Origin: an uncultured Marvinbryantia sp.
GTDB lineage: Bacteria; Bacillota; Clostridia; Lachnospirales; Lachnospiraceae
Assembly: GCA_937915375.1 (NCBI GenBank)
Contig: CALDMO010000005.1
Span: forward strand, 1 to 64,000
DNA: 64,000 nt
Direction of reading: 5' to 3'
Below are positions 17,036 to 25,922 of the stretch, in pieces. Below the pieces are notes generated by a model. It was not told where the DNA came from and did not search any database. It saw nothing but the letters and a program-made list of their open reading frames with translations. Numbering within the stretch: position 1 is the stretch's first letter; the number at the start of each line of letters is the position of its first letter. The translations under genes were made by a program, and so were the position numbers.

Positions 17036-18439
17036 ATGGAAAAAAGAGAACAGTATAAACGCATCATTATGTTTATGTCCTCCGTATTGATACTGGCTTT
17101 GCAGACGGCGCTGTTTGCTGTGATCTGGTATAAATGCTATGCGAGGACAGGGGTTATCGGCAGAGGTTTTGTGCGCGGTAATCAGGCGGTCATTGCGCTT
17201 TATGCAGTGATGCTCTTTGTATTTTATCATATATACGGCGGTTTCAAGGTGGGATATTTGCGCGTATTCGAAGTGCTGTATTCGCAGATTCTGTCTGTTA
17301 TTTGTGTAAATATTATTACCTATCTGCAGCTTTGCCTGATCGGACGCTGGAAACTCGGTACAAATCTAACGCCGATTTTATATATGACTGTGATTGAATT
17401 TGTGATTGTGGGAATATGGGTAGTTTCTATGCGATGGGTATATGCACGCATTTATCCGCCGCGTCAGATGCTGCTGATTTACGGTGCGCGCAGTCCGCGC
17501 GACCTGATCCGTAAGATGTCCGCCAGACAAGATAAATATAACATTTGCGAGACGGTGCATCTTTCCAGAGGAGAAGAGTATATTAAAAAGAAAATTGATG
17601 AATATCCGGCGATTATTTTAGGTGATATTCCATCTGCTTCCAGAAATATTTTTCTGAAATATTGTTTTGAGACAGATAAACGCTGCTATAGTATCCCGAA
17701 GCTTTCGGATATCATGCTGCGCAGCGCGGACAGTATTCATCTGTTTGATACGGCGCTTTTACTGTCCAGAAACCGGAGACTGACGGCAGAACAGGCCTTT
17801 GTAAAAAGGACGATGGATATTGTTTTTTCGTTGGCCGGACTGGTGTTGGCGGCGCCGTTTATGATTGTGATTGCGGTTTTGATCAAGTTGTATGACGGTG
17901 GTCCTGTTTTTTACAAACAGGAGCGTCTGACAATAGACCAGAAAGTATTTCATATCCTGAAATTCCGCAGTATGAAGGTAGAATCTGAGGAAAATGGGGC
18001 GCGTCTGGCATTTAAGGGCGATGACCGGGTGACGCCGGTCGGCAGAGTGATCCGCAATATTCATTTTGACGAATTGCCGCAGATCTTTAACATTTTAAAA
18101 GGGGATATGTCTTTGGTCGGTCCCCGTCCGGAGCGTCCGGAGATTGCGGCGCAGTATGCGAAAGAGTTGCCGGAGTTTCATTACCGTCTGAAGGTAAAGG
18201 CAGGTCTGACCGGATATGCGCAGGTATATGGAAAATATAACACCACGCCGTATGATAAACTGAAACTGGATTTATCTTATATTGAGAATTACTCTGTGAT
18301 GCAGGATATTAAGCTTTTGATGCTGACATTTAAAATCCTGTTTCAAAAAGAAAACACGGAAGGTGTGGAGGCGTGGCAGGTAACGGCCGCCACAAAAGAA
18401 GAAAAAGAAAAGTCACAGGATGACGGAGGCGTTTTATGA
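17036..18439 (+). CDS. Polyprenyl-phosphate sugar-1-phosphate transferase (WbaP/CpsE type)
   Basis: A 467-residue membrane enzyme that starts a surface glycan by moving a sugar-1-phosphate from a nucleotide sugar to undecaprenyl phosphate. The N-terminal part has four membrane helices and a CoA-binding-like domain (about 20-270). The C-terminal catalytic domain shows KRTMD, a membrane-embedded helix, KFRSM, the DELPQ motif and VGPRP, then GLTGYAQV. ATG 17036 is preceded by AGAGG; the in-frame TTG at 16958 sits in the putative promoter and is unlikely. Its end overlaps the next glycosyltransferase by four bases (ATGA). The sugar transferred cannot be told from the sequence. Confidence 0.9.
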   Translation: MEKREQYKRIIMFMSSVLILALQTALFAVIWYKCYARTGVIGRGFVRGNQAVIALYAVMLFVFYHIYGGFKVGYLRVFEVLYSQILSVICVNIITYLQLCLIGRWKLGTNLTPILYMTVIEFVIVGIWVVSMRWVYARIYPPRQMLLIYGARSPRDLIRKMSARQDKYNICETVHLSRGEEYIKKKIDEYPAIILGDIPSASRNIFLKYCFETDKRCYSIPKLSDIMLRSADSIHLFDTALLLSRNRRLTAEQAFVKRTMDIVFSLAGLVLAAPFMIVIAVLIKLYDGGPVFYKQERLTIDQKVFHILKFRSMKVESEENGARLAFKGDDRVTPVGRVIRNIHFDELPQIFNILKGDMSLVGPRPERPEIAAQYAKELPEFHYRLKVKAGLTGYAQVYGKYNTTPYDKLKLDLSYIENYSVMQDIKLLMLTFKILFQKENTEGVEAWQVTAATKEEKEKSQDDGGVL

Positions 18440-19194
18440 GTAAGCCGATAGTTTCTGTTGTGATGCCTGCATATAATTGTGCGGGCACCATACAGCAGGC
18501 CATAGATTCTGTAAAAAGACAGAATGTGGATTTGGAAATCATAGTGATCAATGATTGTTCAAAGGACGGATTGGATGAAGTGATGAAAGCCTACGAGAAG
18601 GATCCTGTGATTTTTTATGTAAAGAATGAGACGAATATTGGAGCGGCAGCAAGCCGCAACCGAGGGGTTGCGATGGCCAGGGCTCCTTTTGTTGCCTTTT
18701 TAGACAGTGATGACTGGTGGGAAAAGGACAAGCTGAAAAAACAGCTGAAGCAGATACAGAAGACCGGCTGTGTTCTTTGCGGTACGGCGCGTGAATTGAC
18801 GGCACCGAACGGAAAGCTGACTGGGCGGATTATCCCGGTAAAGGAAAAAATCACTTACCAGAGCCTTTTGCGGCATAACAGCATCAATTGTTCTTCGGTT
18901 CTGGCAAGGACAGAGGTACTTCGGGAGTTTCCGATGGAATATGAACAGGCACATGAGGATTATGTTACCTGGCTGAAAATTCTTCGTAAATATCGGACGG
19001 CCTGCGCAGTCAATGAGCCGCTTTTAAAATACAGGCTGACCAGCACCGGGAAATCCGGTACAAAGCTGGCTTCGGCAAAGAAAACTTATCAAGTCTATCG
19101 CTATATAGGATTTGGGCCAGTAAAATCAATGCTTTGTTTTTGCAGCTATGCGGTGCATGGCGTGATAAAGTATGGTATGGCTAGGGTAAAATGA
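18436..19194 (+). CDS. GT2-family glycosyltransferase
   Basis: A 252-residue GT-A fold glycosyltransferase of family 2 with the start VSVVMPAYNCAGTI, the nucleotide-binding aspartate region IVINDCSKDG, and the DxD motif in FLDSDDWW (near residue 95). It is cytoplasmic and would add a sugar to the lipid-linked acceptor made by the upstream transferase, to which it is translationally coupled. Size and end fit the short WfgS-like type. Donor and linkage are unknown. Confidence 0.88.
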   Translation: MSKPIVSVVMPAYNCAGTIQQAIDSVKRQNVDLEIIVINDCSKDGLDEVMKAYEKDPVIFYVKNETNIGAAASRNRGVAMARAPFVAFLDSDDWWEKDKLKKQLKQIQKTGCVLCGTARELTAPNGKLTGRIIPVKEKITYQSLLRHNSINCSSVLARTEVLREFPMEYEQAHEDYVTWLKILRKYRTACAVNEPLLKYRLTSTGKSGTKLASAKKTYQVYRYIGFGPVKSMLCFCSYAVHGVIKYGMARVK

Positions 19195-19223
19195 TTGAAA
19201 TTCAGTTATTGATATGTTACAAT
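19195..19223 (+). promoter_or_regulatory. Strong internal promoter of the teichoic-acid-type genes
   Basis: TTGAAA (19195-19200), a 17-base spacer and TACAAT (19218-19223) with a TGT extension just before the -10. It should drive the block starting at 19288 independently of the sugar-transferase genes. Confidence 0.7.
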
Positions 19224-19287
19224 ATATTAAATGTGTTAAAAAATATGTAAAAAGCCTGCTTTGGAAATGAAGCGGAGAAGGATAATT

Positions 19288-20400
19288 GTGAATATAAAAT
19301 TTGTGATCAGACAGTTTATAAAGATGGGAGTACAGAGCCTGTTTTTACCTGTCGTATATCAGCTCTGTAAGAAAAAAAATGTAGATCAAAACTGCATTGT
19401 GTTTGCGGATGCGCATCATGAGGATATGCCGTTTAGTATGCGTTATCTGTACCAGGCGGTCAAGAAAAACGGGATGCATGTTGTGATGCAGTTTTCCGAT
19501 TACGGAAAAGGTTCTTTTTTGGACAACTTAAAAAATATGCTGCAGTTTATGCGCGTTTATGCAAATGCCGGATATGTGGTAGTGTGCGATAATTTTCTGC
19601 CGGCTGCTTCCTGTAAAAAACGCCCGGAAACAAAAGTGATTCAGCTCTGGCATGGATGCGGAGCACTGAAAAAATTTGGCTATGATACGCCCGAAGATAT
19701 TCCGCCTTATTATAAAGGAAATGTGCTGCGTAACTGCGACTGTGTGACGGTAAGCGCACCGTGGTGCGTTCCTTATTTTGCGAGTGCGATGGCGCTTCCG
19801 CAGGAACGGATTATGCCGCTTGGCATCAGCCGAACAGATTTGTATTATCGCCCGGAGTTTTTGAAAACAGTACGGAAACGATTTCAAAATGAATATCCGC
19901 AGGCGGCGGGGAAAAAGGTACTTTTGTGGGCGCCGACTTTCCGTGGAAATGCGGCGCAGGCACGCGTATGCGGACGTAAGGCGATTGGTCGGCTGGCGCA
20001 CCAGCTGGGGGAAGAATGGTGTGTAATTCAGTGCCTTCACCCACATATGCAAAAGAAGGTGTGCAAAGGAAGCCATATGACGGCGGAGGAGCTTTTGCCG
20101 GTGACAGACCTTCTGATTACGGATTATTCTTCGATTTTATTTGATTATTTGATTTTTCAAAAGCCATTGGTGCGTTTTGTACCGGATTATCAAGAGTACT
20201 GTAAAAACAGAGGTTTTTACATGGACTATGAGGCGCTGCCGGGCGCGATGGTTGAATCGGAAGATGATCTCTATGCAGCAGTCGTAAAAGAAGCGCAGAA
20301 CTACGATAAAGCAGCGCTGCAGGATACGTTTGAAAAATATATGAGCGCATGTGACGGACATGCGACAGAACGAATTATGAAATGGCTGAAGGAGGCATAA
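19288..20400 (+). CDS. CDP-glycerol/ribitol phosphotransferase family protein (TagB/TagF type)
   Basis: A 370-residue GT-B fold enzyme of the CDP-glycerol glycerophosphotransferase family, which moves glycerol or ribitol phosphate from its CDP form to a lipid-linked acceptor at the inner membrane face. Conserved motifs are WHGCGALKKFGYDT (near 120), the phosphate-binding LHPHMQ (near 245) and TDYSS near 270, followed by the family ending CDGHATERI. GTG 19288 has GGAGAAGG (19274-19281) six bases before it; the longer TTG 19261 would lack this. Being short, it may be a priming enzyme (TagB/TarB-like or TarF-like) and not a long-chain polymerase. Confidence 0.85.
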   Translation: MNIKFVIRQFIKMGVQSLFLPVVYQLCKKKNVDQNCIVFADAHHEDMPFSMRYLYQAVKKNGMHVVMQFSDYGKGSFLDNLKNMLQFMRVYANAGYVVVCDNFLPAASCKKRPETKVIQLWHGCGALKKFGYDTPEDIPPYYKGNVLRNCDCVTVSAPWCVPYFASAMALPQERIMPLGISRTDLYYRPEFLKTVRKRFQNEYPQAAGKKVLLWAPTFRGNAAQARVCGRKAIGRLAHQLGEEWCVIQCLHPHMQKKVCKGSHMTAEELLPVTDLLITDYSSILFDYLIFQKPLVRFVPDYQEYCKNRGFYMDYEALPGAMVESEDDLYAAVVKEAQNYDKAALQDTFEKYMSACDGHATERIMKWLKEA

Positions 20401-20402
20401 AA

Positions 20403-21128
20403 ATGGAAAAGACAAATGTGTTTGGAGTAGTATTGGCAGGCGGTATTGGCAGCCGTATGGGAAATGTGGAAAAACCGAAACAGTTTATGGAGGTTGGCAA
20501 GAAACCAATTATTATACACACTATTGAAAAATTTGTAGTAAATCCATCTTTTGAGCGAATTATTGTGCTGTCTCCGAGACAGTGGATTCGTTATACACAG
20601 GATGTAATTAAGAAATATATTCCCATGAATGAAAAAATTGATGTGATTCAGGGTGGCGAAACGAGAAATGAGACAATCATGAATTCGATACGCCATATTG
20701 AAGAACACTATGGATTGGATGAAGAAACAATTATTGTGACGCATGATTCCGTGCGTCCGTTTGTGACGCATCGTATTTTGGAGGACAATATCCGTTATGC
20801 AAAAGAAATGGGCGCTTGCGACACTGTGATTCCGGCTACGGATACAATTGTGGAAAGTACGGATAATACTTGTATCACCAATATTCCGGATCGTTCCAAG
20901 ATGTATCAGGGACAGACGCCGCAGAGTTTTAGGGCGAAAAAATTGCGTGATGTTTACGAGGCACTGACAGAAGAGGAAAAAGAAATTCTTACTGACGCAT
21001 GTAAGATCCTTGTTTTAAAAGGAGAGAAAGTACATCTGGTAAATGGAGAAGTGTTTAATATCAAAATCACCTATCCGTATGATCTGCGGATGGCGGAGTC
21101 TCTGCTGGGAGGAGAAAAATTATGCTAA
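20403..21128 (+). CDS. tarI: Ribitol-5-phosphate cytidylyltransferase TarI
   Basis: A 241-residue cytidylyltransferase of the IspD/TarI family that makes CDP-ribitol from CTP and D-ribitol 5-phosphate. The nucleotide loop is VVLAGGIGSRMG (residues 9-20) with KPKQF just after. TarI, not IspD, is chosen because tarJ follows immediately and the locus is full of polyol-phosphate transferases; dxr lies elsewhere in the window with no IspD next to it. ATG 20403 follows AAGGAGG; the upstream ATG at 20382 would overlap the previous gene and lacks a site. It overlaps tarJ by seven bases. Confidence 0.88.
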   Translation: MEKTNVFGVVLAGGIGSRMGNVEKPKQFMEVGKKPIIIHTIEKFVVNPSFERIIVLSPRQWIRYTQDVIKKYIPMNEKIDVIQGGETRNETIMNSIRHIEEHYGLDEETIIVTHDSVRPFVTHRILEDNIRYAKEMGACDTVIPATDTIVESTDNTCITNIPDRSKMYQGQTPQSFRAKKLRDVYEALTEEEKEILTDACKILVLKGEKVHLVNGEVFNIKITYPYDLRMAESLLGGEKLC

Positions 21129-22147
21129 ATACCGTATATCAGCTGAAAGCGGCCAGACAGTTTGAGGTAGTACTGAAAGATGTGGAGTTGGATAATCAGC
21201 ATGTGCTGGTGCGTCCGACACACTTGTCTATTTGCCATGCTGATCAGCGCTATTATCAGGGAACGAGACCGGAGGCGGTGTTAAAAGAAAAGCTTCCGAT
21301 GGCGCTGATCCATGAAGGAATCGGCAAGGTAGTCTACGATCCGACCGGCACTTTTACAGTAGGAGAAGAAGTTGTGATGATTCCGAATCATCCGTCTGAA
21401 ACGGATGAAGTGATCGGTGAAAATTATTTGCGCTCCAGTAAATTCTGCGGCAGCAGCAAGGATGGTTTTATGCAGGAGTATGTACAGCTTTTACCGGATC
21501 GTGTGGTGCGTTTGCCGAAAGGGATTGACAAGATTACCGCAGCTTTTACAGAGATTGTGACGGTCAGCTATCATGCGATCAGCCGCTTTATTCGTTTTTC
21601 GCATGAACGCCGGGAGGCGATCGGTGTTTGGGGCGACGGAAATCTTGGCTATATCACGTCATTGCTGCTTAAAAAAATGCTGCCGGACTGTAAGATTTAT
21701 ATTTTTGGTCTCAACCAGCAGAAAATGGATGATTTTTCCTTTGTGGACGATACCTTTTTGGTCTCTGAAATACCGGCAGATTTAAAACTGGATCATGCCT
21801 TTGAATGTGTGGGTGGCGCAGGATCAGGAAAAGCAATCAGCCAGATTATTGACTGCATCATGCCGGAGGGAACGATCAGTCTGCTTGGCGTCAGTGAAGA
21901 TCCGGTGCCGGTAAATACTCGTATGGTATTGGAAAAAGGTCTGCACTTTTTTGGCAGCAGCCGCAGTGGCAGAAAGGATTATGAAGGGCTGATGCGTCTG
22001 TATGAGGAGAATCCGGATATTCCTTCTTATCTGGAAAATATTGTAGGTACGCAGTTTAAGGTTAGTAATTTAAAGGATATTACAAATGCATTTGAGACGG
22101 ATATTCATAAATTGATTGGAAAGACCGTCATGATTTGGAATGAATAG
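21122..22147 (+). CDS. tarJ: Ribulose-5-phosphate reductase TarJ
   Basis: A 341-residue zinc-dependent medium-chain dehydrogenase that reduces ribulose 5-phosphate to ribitol 5-phosphate with NADPH, feeding TarI. The N-terminal half shows the TarJ pattern SICHADQRYYQG (Cys38, metal ligand) and HEG (64-66). The Rossmann half shows GVWGDGNLGYI, ECVGG and GSSRSGRKD, all close to what is known of staphylococcal TarJ. The four-cysteine structural zinc lobe of ordinary alcohol dehydrogenases is absent, as expected for TarJ. GGAGGAG precedes the ATG. Confidence 0.9.
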   Translation: MLNTVYQLKAARQFEVVLKDVELDNQHVLVRPTHLSICHADQRYYQGTRPEAVLKEKLPMALIHEGIGKVVYDPTGTFTVGEEVVMIPNHPSETDEVIGENYLRSSKFCGSSKDGFMQEYVQLLPDRVVRLPKGIDKITAAFTEIVTVSYHAISRFIRFSHERREAIGVWGDGNLGYITSLLLKKMLPDCKIYIFGLNQQKMDDFSFVDDTFLVSEIPADLKLDHAFECVGGAGSGKAISQIIDCIMPEGTISLLGVSEDPVPVNTRMVLEKGLHFFGSSRSGRKDYEGLMRLYEENPDIPSYLENIVGTQFKVSNLKDITNAFETDIHKLIGKTVMIWNE

Positions 22148-22162
22148 ACAGAGGAAAGATTT

Positions 22163-23614
22163 ATGAAAAAGATACTCATCCGGGCGCATATGTCGCCGTT
22201 TGACAATTGGAACGCGGAACAGGTATTAAAGCATGACCGCGTGGGTACCAATGCCGGAAATATGATTTTTACCAATAGCTTGATGCGGACGCTGATGACA
22301 GAGGACGTGCAGATCGATACGTTTAATACCAGACGTGATTTGACGCCGGAAAATTTGGAGCGTATCAACAGTGAATACAGCTGTGTTGTACTGCCGTTTG
22401 CGAATGCGTTTCGGCCGACGTTTCAGCGGGAACTGCAGTCGATTACGAAATTTGTGAAACAGCTGAAAGTTCCCTGTATCGTTGCAGGGATTGGGGTTTC
22501 TGCAAGTTTTGCAAATCCCTTAAAAGAAAAAAATTCGTTTGATGATGCGGCAAAAGATTTTTTGAAAGCGATTTTGGACAAGTCGGCATTCATCGGAACT
22601 CGCGGCGAAGTGACAGGCGAATATTTGAAAAAACTGGGTTTTCAGGAAGAAGCGCATTATCGAGTGATCGGCTGTCCATCTATGTATTGGTACGGTGCGG
22701 AACTTCCATATATAGAGAAACGTGAATTGACGCCGCAGTCTCCAGTAAGTGTGAACTGGAAGATTGATTTGCCGGAGCCGATTCATGTATTTATGCGGGA
22801 AAATATGGCGAAATTTGAAAATATACAGTATGTGCCTCAGATTATGGATGAGATGCGCTTGATGTATTACGGAACGCCGTTCCCGGCGGGAAAATATAAA
22901 AAGATTACAGCAGATTATCCGGACAGACCGGATCATTCTCTGTATACGAATGGACGAGCAGTTACGTTTGTCAACCCGCAGACTTGGTTTGCATATATGC
23001 AGGAAAAACAGCTTTCATTCGGAAGCCGTATTCACGGCAATATTACAGCGCTTCTTTCCGGTACGCCGAGTTATGTAATTGTGTCTGATTACCGGATTTC
23101 TGAACTGGTGGAATACCATAATATTCCGCATATCAATTTTCAGGATTTAAAAGAAGGAGACGATATTTTCTCACTCTATGAAAAGGCGGATTACAGTAGA
23201 CTGTACGACGGTCATCAGAAACGCTTTGAAAACTATATCCAGTTTTTAGAAAAAAACGGTCTGGATCATATTTTTAAAGAAAATAAATATCAGACTGGCT
23301 TTGTGCCTGCGCAAAGCAGTACGGAAACAGTATCCGGCGCTATTCCTGCAGAAGGCGTAGAAGTACGGGCAGCATCGCAGGAGCAGCTTCTTTGTCCATA
23401 TGATCGGAAAATGGCATCGATGGATCTGCAGCCGGCTTTGTACCCATTTTTCTCAGTGCCGGTAGAGGAACAGGCGAGACGCCTTATGGAAGTGCAGAAA
23501 GCTTACACGGCTTTGCAGCGCCGTTTTGATGATGTAAAGTCCTTAGAGACAATACTGAAATTATACCGTATGGATAAAGGTGTAAAGTGGCTGCTGAAGA
23601 AATTCAAAAAATGA
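22163..23614 (+). CDS. Polysaccharide pyruvyl transferase family protein
   Basis: A 483-residue protein of the polysaccharide pyruvyl transferase family (CsaB/WcaK fold), which in known members adds a pyruvate ketal to a sugar of a wall polymer using phosphoenolpyruvate. Supporting signs are the AGIGVSASF segment (near 110), IGTRGEVTGEYL (near 150), RVIGCPSMY (near 170) and the C-terminal FGSRIHGNITALLSGTP (near 290), the usual active-site block. The last 110 residues (after about 370) are a low-conservation tail. It lies between tarJ and a TarL-like gene, so the modified polymer is probably the ribitol-phosphate glycan. Confidence 0.83.
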   Translation: MKKILIRAHMSPFDNWNAEQVLKHDRVGTNAGNMIFTNSLMRTLMTEDVQIDTFNTRRDLTPENLERINSEYSCVVLPFANAFRPTFQRELQSITKFVKQLKVPCIVAGIGVSASFANPLKEKNSFDDAAKDFLKAILDKSAFIGTRGEVTGEYLKKLGFQEEAHYRVIGCPSMYWYGAELPYIEKRELTPQSPVSVNWKIDLPEPIHVFMRENMAKFENIQYVPQIMDEMRLMYYGTPFPAGKYKKITADYPDRPDHSLYTNGRAVTFVNPQTWFAYMQEKQLSFGSRIHGNITALLSGTPSYVIVSDYRISELVEYHNIPHINFQDLKEGDDIFSLYEKADYSRLYDGHQKRFENYIQFLEKNGLDHIFKENKYQTGFVPAQSSTETVSGAIPAEGVEVRAASQEQLLCPYDRKMASMDLQPALYPFFSVPVEEQARRLMEVQKAYTALQRRFDDVKSLETILKLYRMDKGVKWLLKKFKK

Positions 23615-23640
23615 TAAAAAGATAAGGAACACAATACAGA

Positions 23641-24888
23641 ATGATAGGAAAAATTACGCATGGACTTGCATGGAGAGGCAGAAAAGTAAAACGGATAATA
23701 AGAAGAAAAGGAAGAAGACTTCTGGCAAAACCACGGAGATGGATGGTAAAGATATATAAGTACATGACATTAAAGAAACTTTATCCGTCCACTTACCGCA
23801 AATATGCGAAAAATCCGGTAAAAGAAAATAAAATTGTTTTTCTGGAAGTGCGCTTGCAGGAATTGACGGATAATTTTCAACGGATTTACACAGCGTTGCA
23901 AAAGAAGGGCGGATATGAACTGGTAATCTGTCATATTGGAGACGGTTTGTTGAGCCGTAAAGAACAGTATCACAATAGTCTTGCAGCCTTAAAGGAGATT
24001 GCGGATGCGAAATATGTTTTTATCAATGATTCCTCTTCTTTGATTAGTTGCATTCCGCTGCGCAAAGAGACGAAGGTCATTCAGACTTGGCATGCTTGCG
24101 GTGCGTTTAAGAAGTTTGGTTTCAGTACAGCAGAAAAGAAATTCGGCGGCACACGGGAACAGCTGTTGAAATATCCGCTGCATAAAAATTTTTCCATTGT
24201 AACAGTCAGTAGTCCGGAGGTAGTCTGGGCGTATGCAGAAGCGTTTAATATGAATGATCGCAAGAAGGATATTCTTCCGACCGGAATCAGTCGTACCGAT
24301 GTGTTCTATGATCAGGATGCAATCCGCGCTGCGTACGAAAAAATTCATAATCTGATGCCGTCCAGCAGAAAGAAAAAAGTGATTCTTTACGCACCGACTT
24401 ATCGGGGACGCGTTGCAAAAGCGTACTCTCCGGAAGAAATGGATCTGCAGCGGATGCATCAGGAACTTGGAGAAGAGTATGTGATTGTCTTTAAACATCA
24501 TCCGTTTGTAAAAAAACGTCCGCAGGTTCCGGAAGAACTGAAGGAGTTTGCGGTAGATATGACAGATGATATGGCGATCGAGGAGCTTTTAATGGTCAGC
24601 GATATCTGTATTTCTGATTATTCTTCGCTAGTATTTGAATTTTCCTTATTTGAACGACCGATGATTTTCTTTGCATATGATCTGGATGAATATTTTGACT
24701 GGCGTGGTTTTTATTATCCGTATGAAGAAATGACGCCAGGACCGATCTGTAAGGAAACGGGGGAAATGATAGACTATATCAAAAATCTGGATACGAGATT
24801 TGACAAGCAGCAGGTGACTGCATTTAAAGAGAAGTTTATGAGTGCGTGTGATGGACATGCGACGGAGAGAATATTGGAGTTATTGTAG
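23641..24888 (+). CDS. CDP-ribitol/CDP-glycerol phosphotransferase (TarL/TarK type)
   Basis: A 415-residue GT-B fold polyol-phosphate transferase. It begins with a strongly basic stretch of about 40 residues (RGRKVKRIIRRKGRR), fitting an amphipathic membrane anchor. Then come WHACGAFKKFGFST (near 150), TGISRTDVFY, KHHPFV (near 283) and SDYSSLVFEF (near 322), and it ends in CDGHATERI like the protein at 19288. Given tarIJ nearby, CDP-ribitol is the likely donor. It is a second, longer copy of the same family, so one may prime and the other elongate. Confidence 0.85.
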   Translation: MIGKITHGLAWRGRKVKRIIRRKGRRLLAKPRRWMVKIYKYMTLKKLYPSTYRKYAKNPVKENKIVFLEVRLQELTDNFQRIYTALQKKGGYELVICHIGDGLLSRKEQYHNSLAALKEIADAKYVFINDSSSLISCIPLRKETKVIQTWHACGAFKKFGFSTAEKKFGGTREQLLKYPLHKNFSIVTVSSPEVVWAYAEAFNMNDRKKDILPTGISRTDVFYDQDAIRAAYEKIHNLMPSSRKKKVILYAPTYRGRVAKAYSPEEMDLQRMHQELGEEYVIVFKHHPFVKKRPQVPEELKEFAVDMTDDMAIEELLMVSDICISDYSSLVFEFSLFERPMIFFAYDLDEYFDWRGFYYPYEEMTPGPICKETGEMIDYIKNLDTRFDKQQVTAFKEKFMSACDGHATERILELL

Positions 24889-24889
24889 G

Positions 24890-25922
24890 ATGAAGACGAG
24901 GGTAGCGAAGTGGGATAATTTGAAAGCTTTTTTGATCCTATGTGTGGTTGTAGGGCATGTGGCAGATTTGTATGTTGGGGAATCGGATGTTCTGAAAGGG
25001 ATTTCTCTATTTTTGTACTTCTTTCATATGCCTGCGTTTCTCTTTATATCTGGTCTTCTGTCAAAGAGAGTAATTGAGCAAAATCAAATTGAAAAAGTAG
25101 TACCATATCTTATAGTATATTTTTTTACAAAATTTTTGTTGTTTTTTGTTTCTGGAGTCATACGAAGTAATTGGACATTGAGTTTTTTTTATGAAAAAGG
25201 TGTACCTTGGTTTGCTTTGGCATTGTTCGTAATGTACTTACTTACCATGTATGTAAAACGATTCGAGTGGAGATATGTTTTAACATGGAGTCTGGTGTTA
25301 AGTTTCTTTGTTGGCTATGATCAGACAATAGGCGATTTTCTTGCAATCCGGCGTATTATTAACTTTTATCCATTTTTCTATGTAGGTTATTTAGTTGATT
25401 CGGAAAAACTGGAAAAAGTATTTTTAGGATGGAAATGGAAAATGGCAGCATGGGTAGGCATTGGAATCATTGGAGTATTTTGTCTGATTGGTGTGGATAA
25501 GCTTTACTGGTTAAGATTGCTGATGACCGGAAGGAATCCGTACAGTGTTTTAAGCGAACAATTATTGCCCTACGGGGGGGGTGATTCGTATATTACTGAT
25601 GGCAGCAACGTTTTTGATGATTGCTTTGCTTGTTGTGGCGATACCTGCTAAAAAATACTGGTTCACAAAAATTGGTATGAGGACACTTCCGATATATGTG
25701 ATTCATTACGCGTTTATTTATGTTTTATTTTATGGAATGCATGTGAAAGAATGGATTCAGAGTGTGCTTCCATATAGAGGGGGATGGCAGATAGGTGTTT
25801 TGGTGATCGGAATTGCCATTATGTTGGTATGTGCGAATCCAGGATTCAATTATGTTGTGAAAGAGATGATGCAAATAGGAGAAAAGAATACATGGAAAGA
25901 GAAAAATGGCTCGATACATTAA
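24890..25922 (+). pseudogene. AT3-family O-acyltransferase interrupted by a poly-G frameshift (possibly phase-variable, OFF)
   Basis: The first 230 residues read as an acyltransferase-3 membrane protein (WDNLKAFLIL, GHVADLY, FFHMPAFLFISG), of the type that O-acetylates surface polysaccharides. After the run of eight Gs at 25574-25581 this frame ends within 24 codons. The rest of the family (TLPIYVIHYAFIY and the last helices) continues in another frame up to 25922. With seven Gs the two parts join into one protein of 343 residues, a normal AT3 length. The likely start ATG 24890 comes two bases after the preceding gene. It may be a contingency gene caught in the OFF state, a recent mutation, or a homopolymer sequencing error. 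Confidence 0.8.
25574..25581 (+). repeat. Homopolymeric tract of eight Gs
   Basis: Eight Gs inside the AT3 coding sequence. It is the longest G run I noticed in the window and sits at the exact point of the frame change; one G fewer restores the full frame. Confidence 0.9.
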
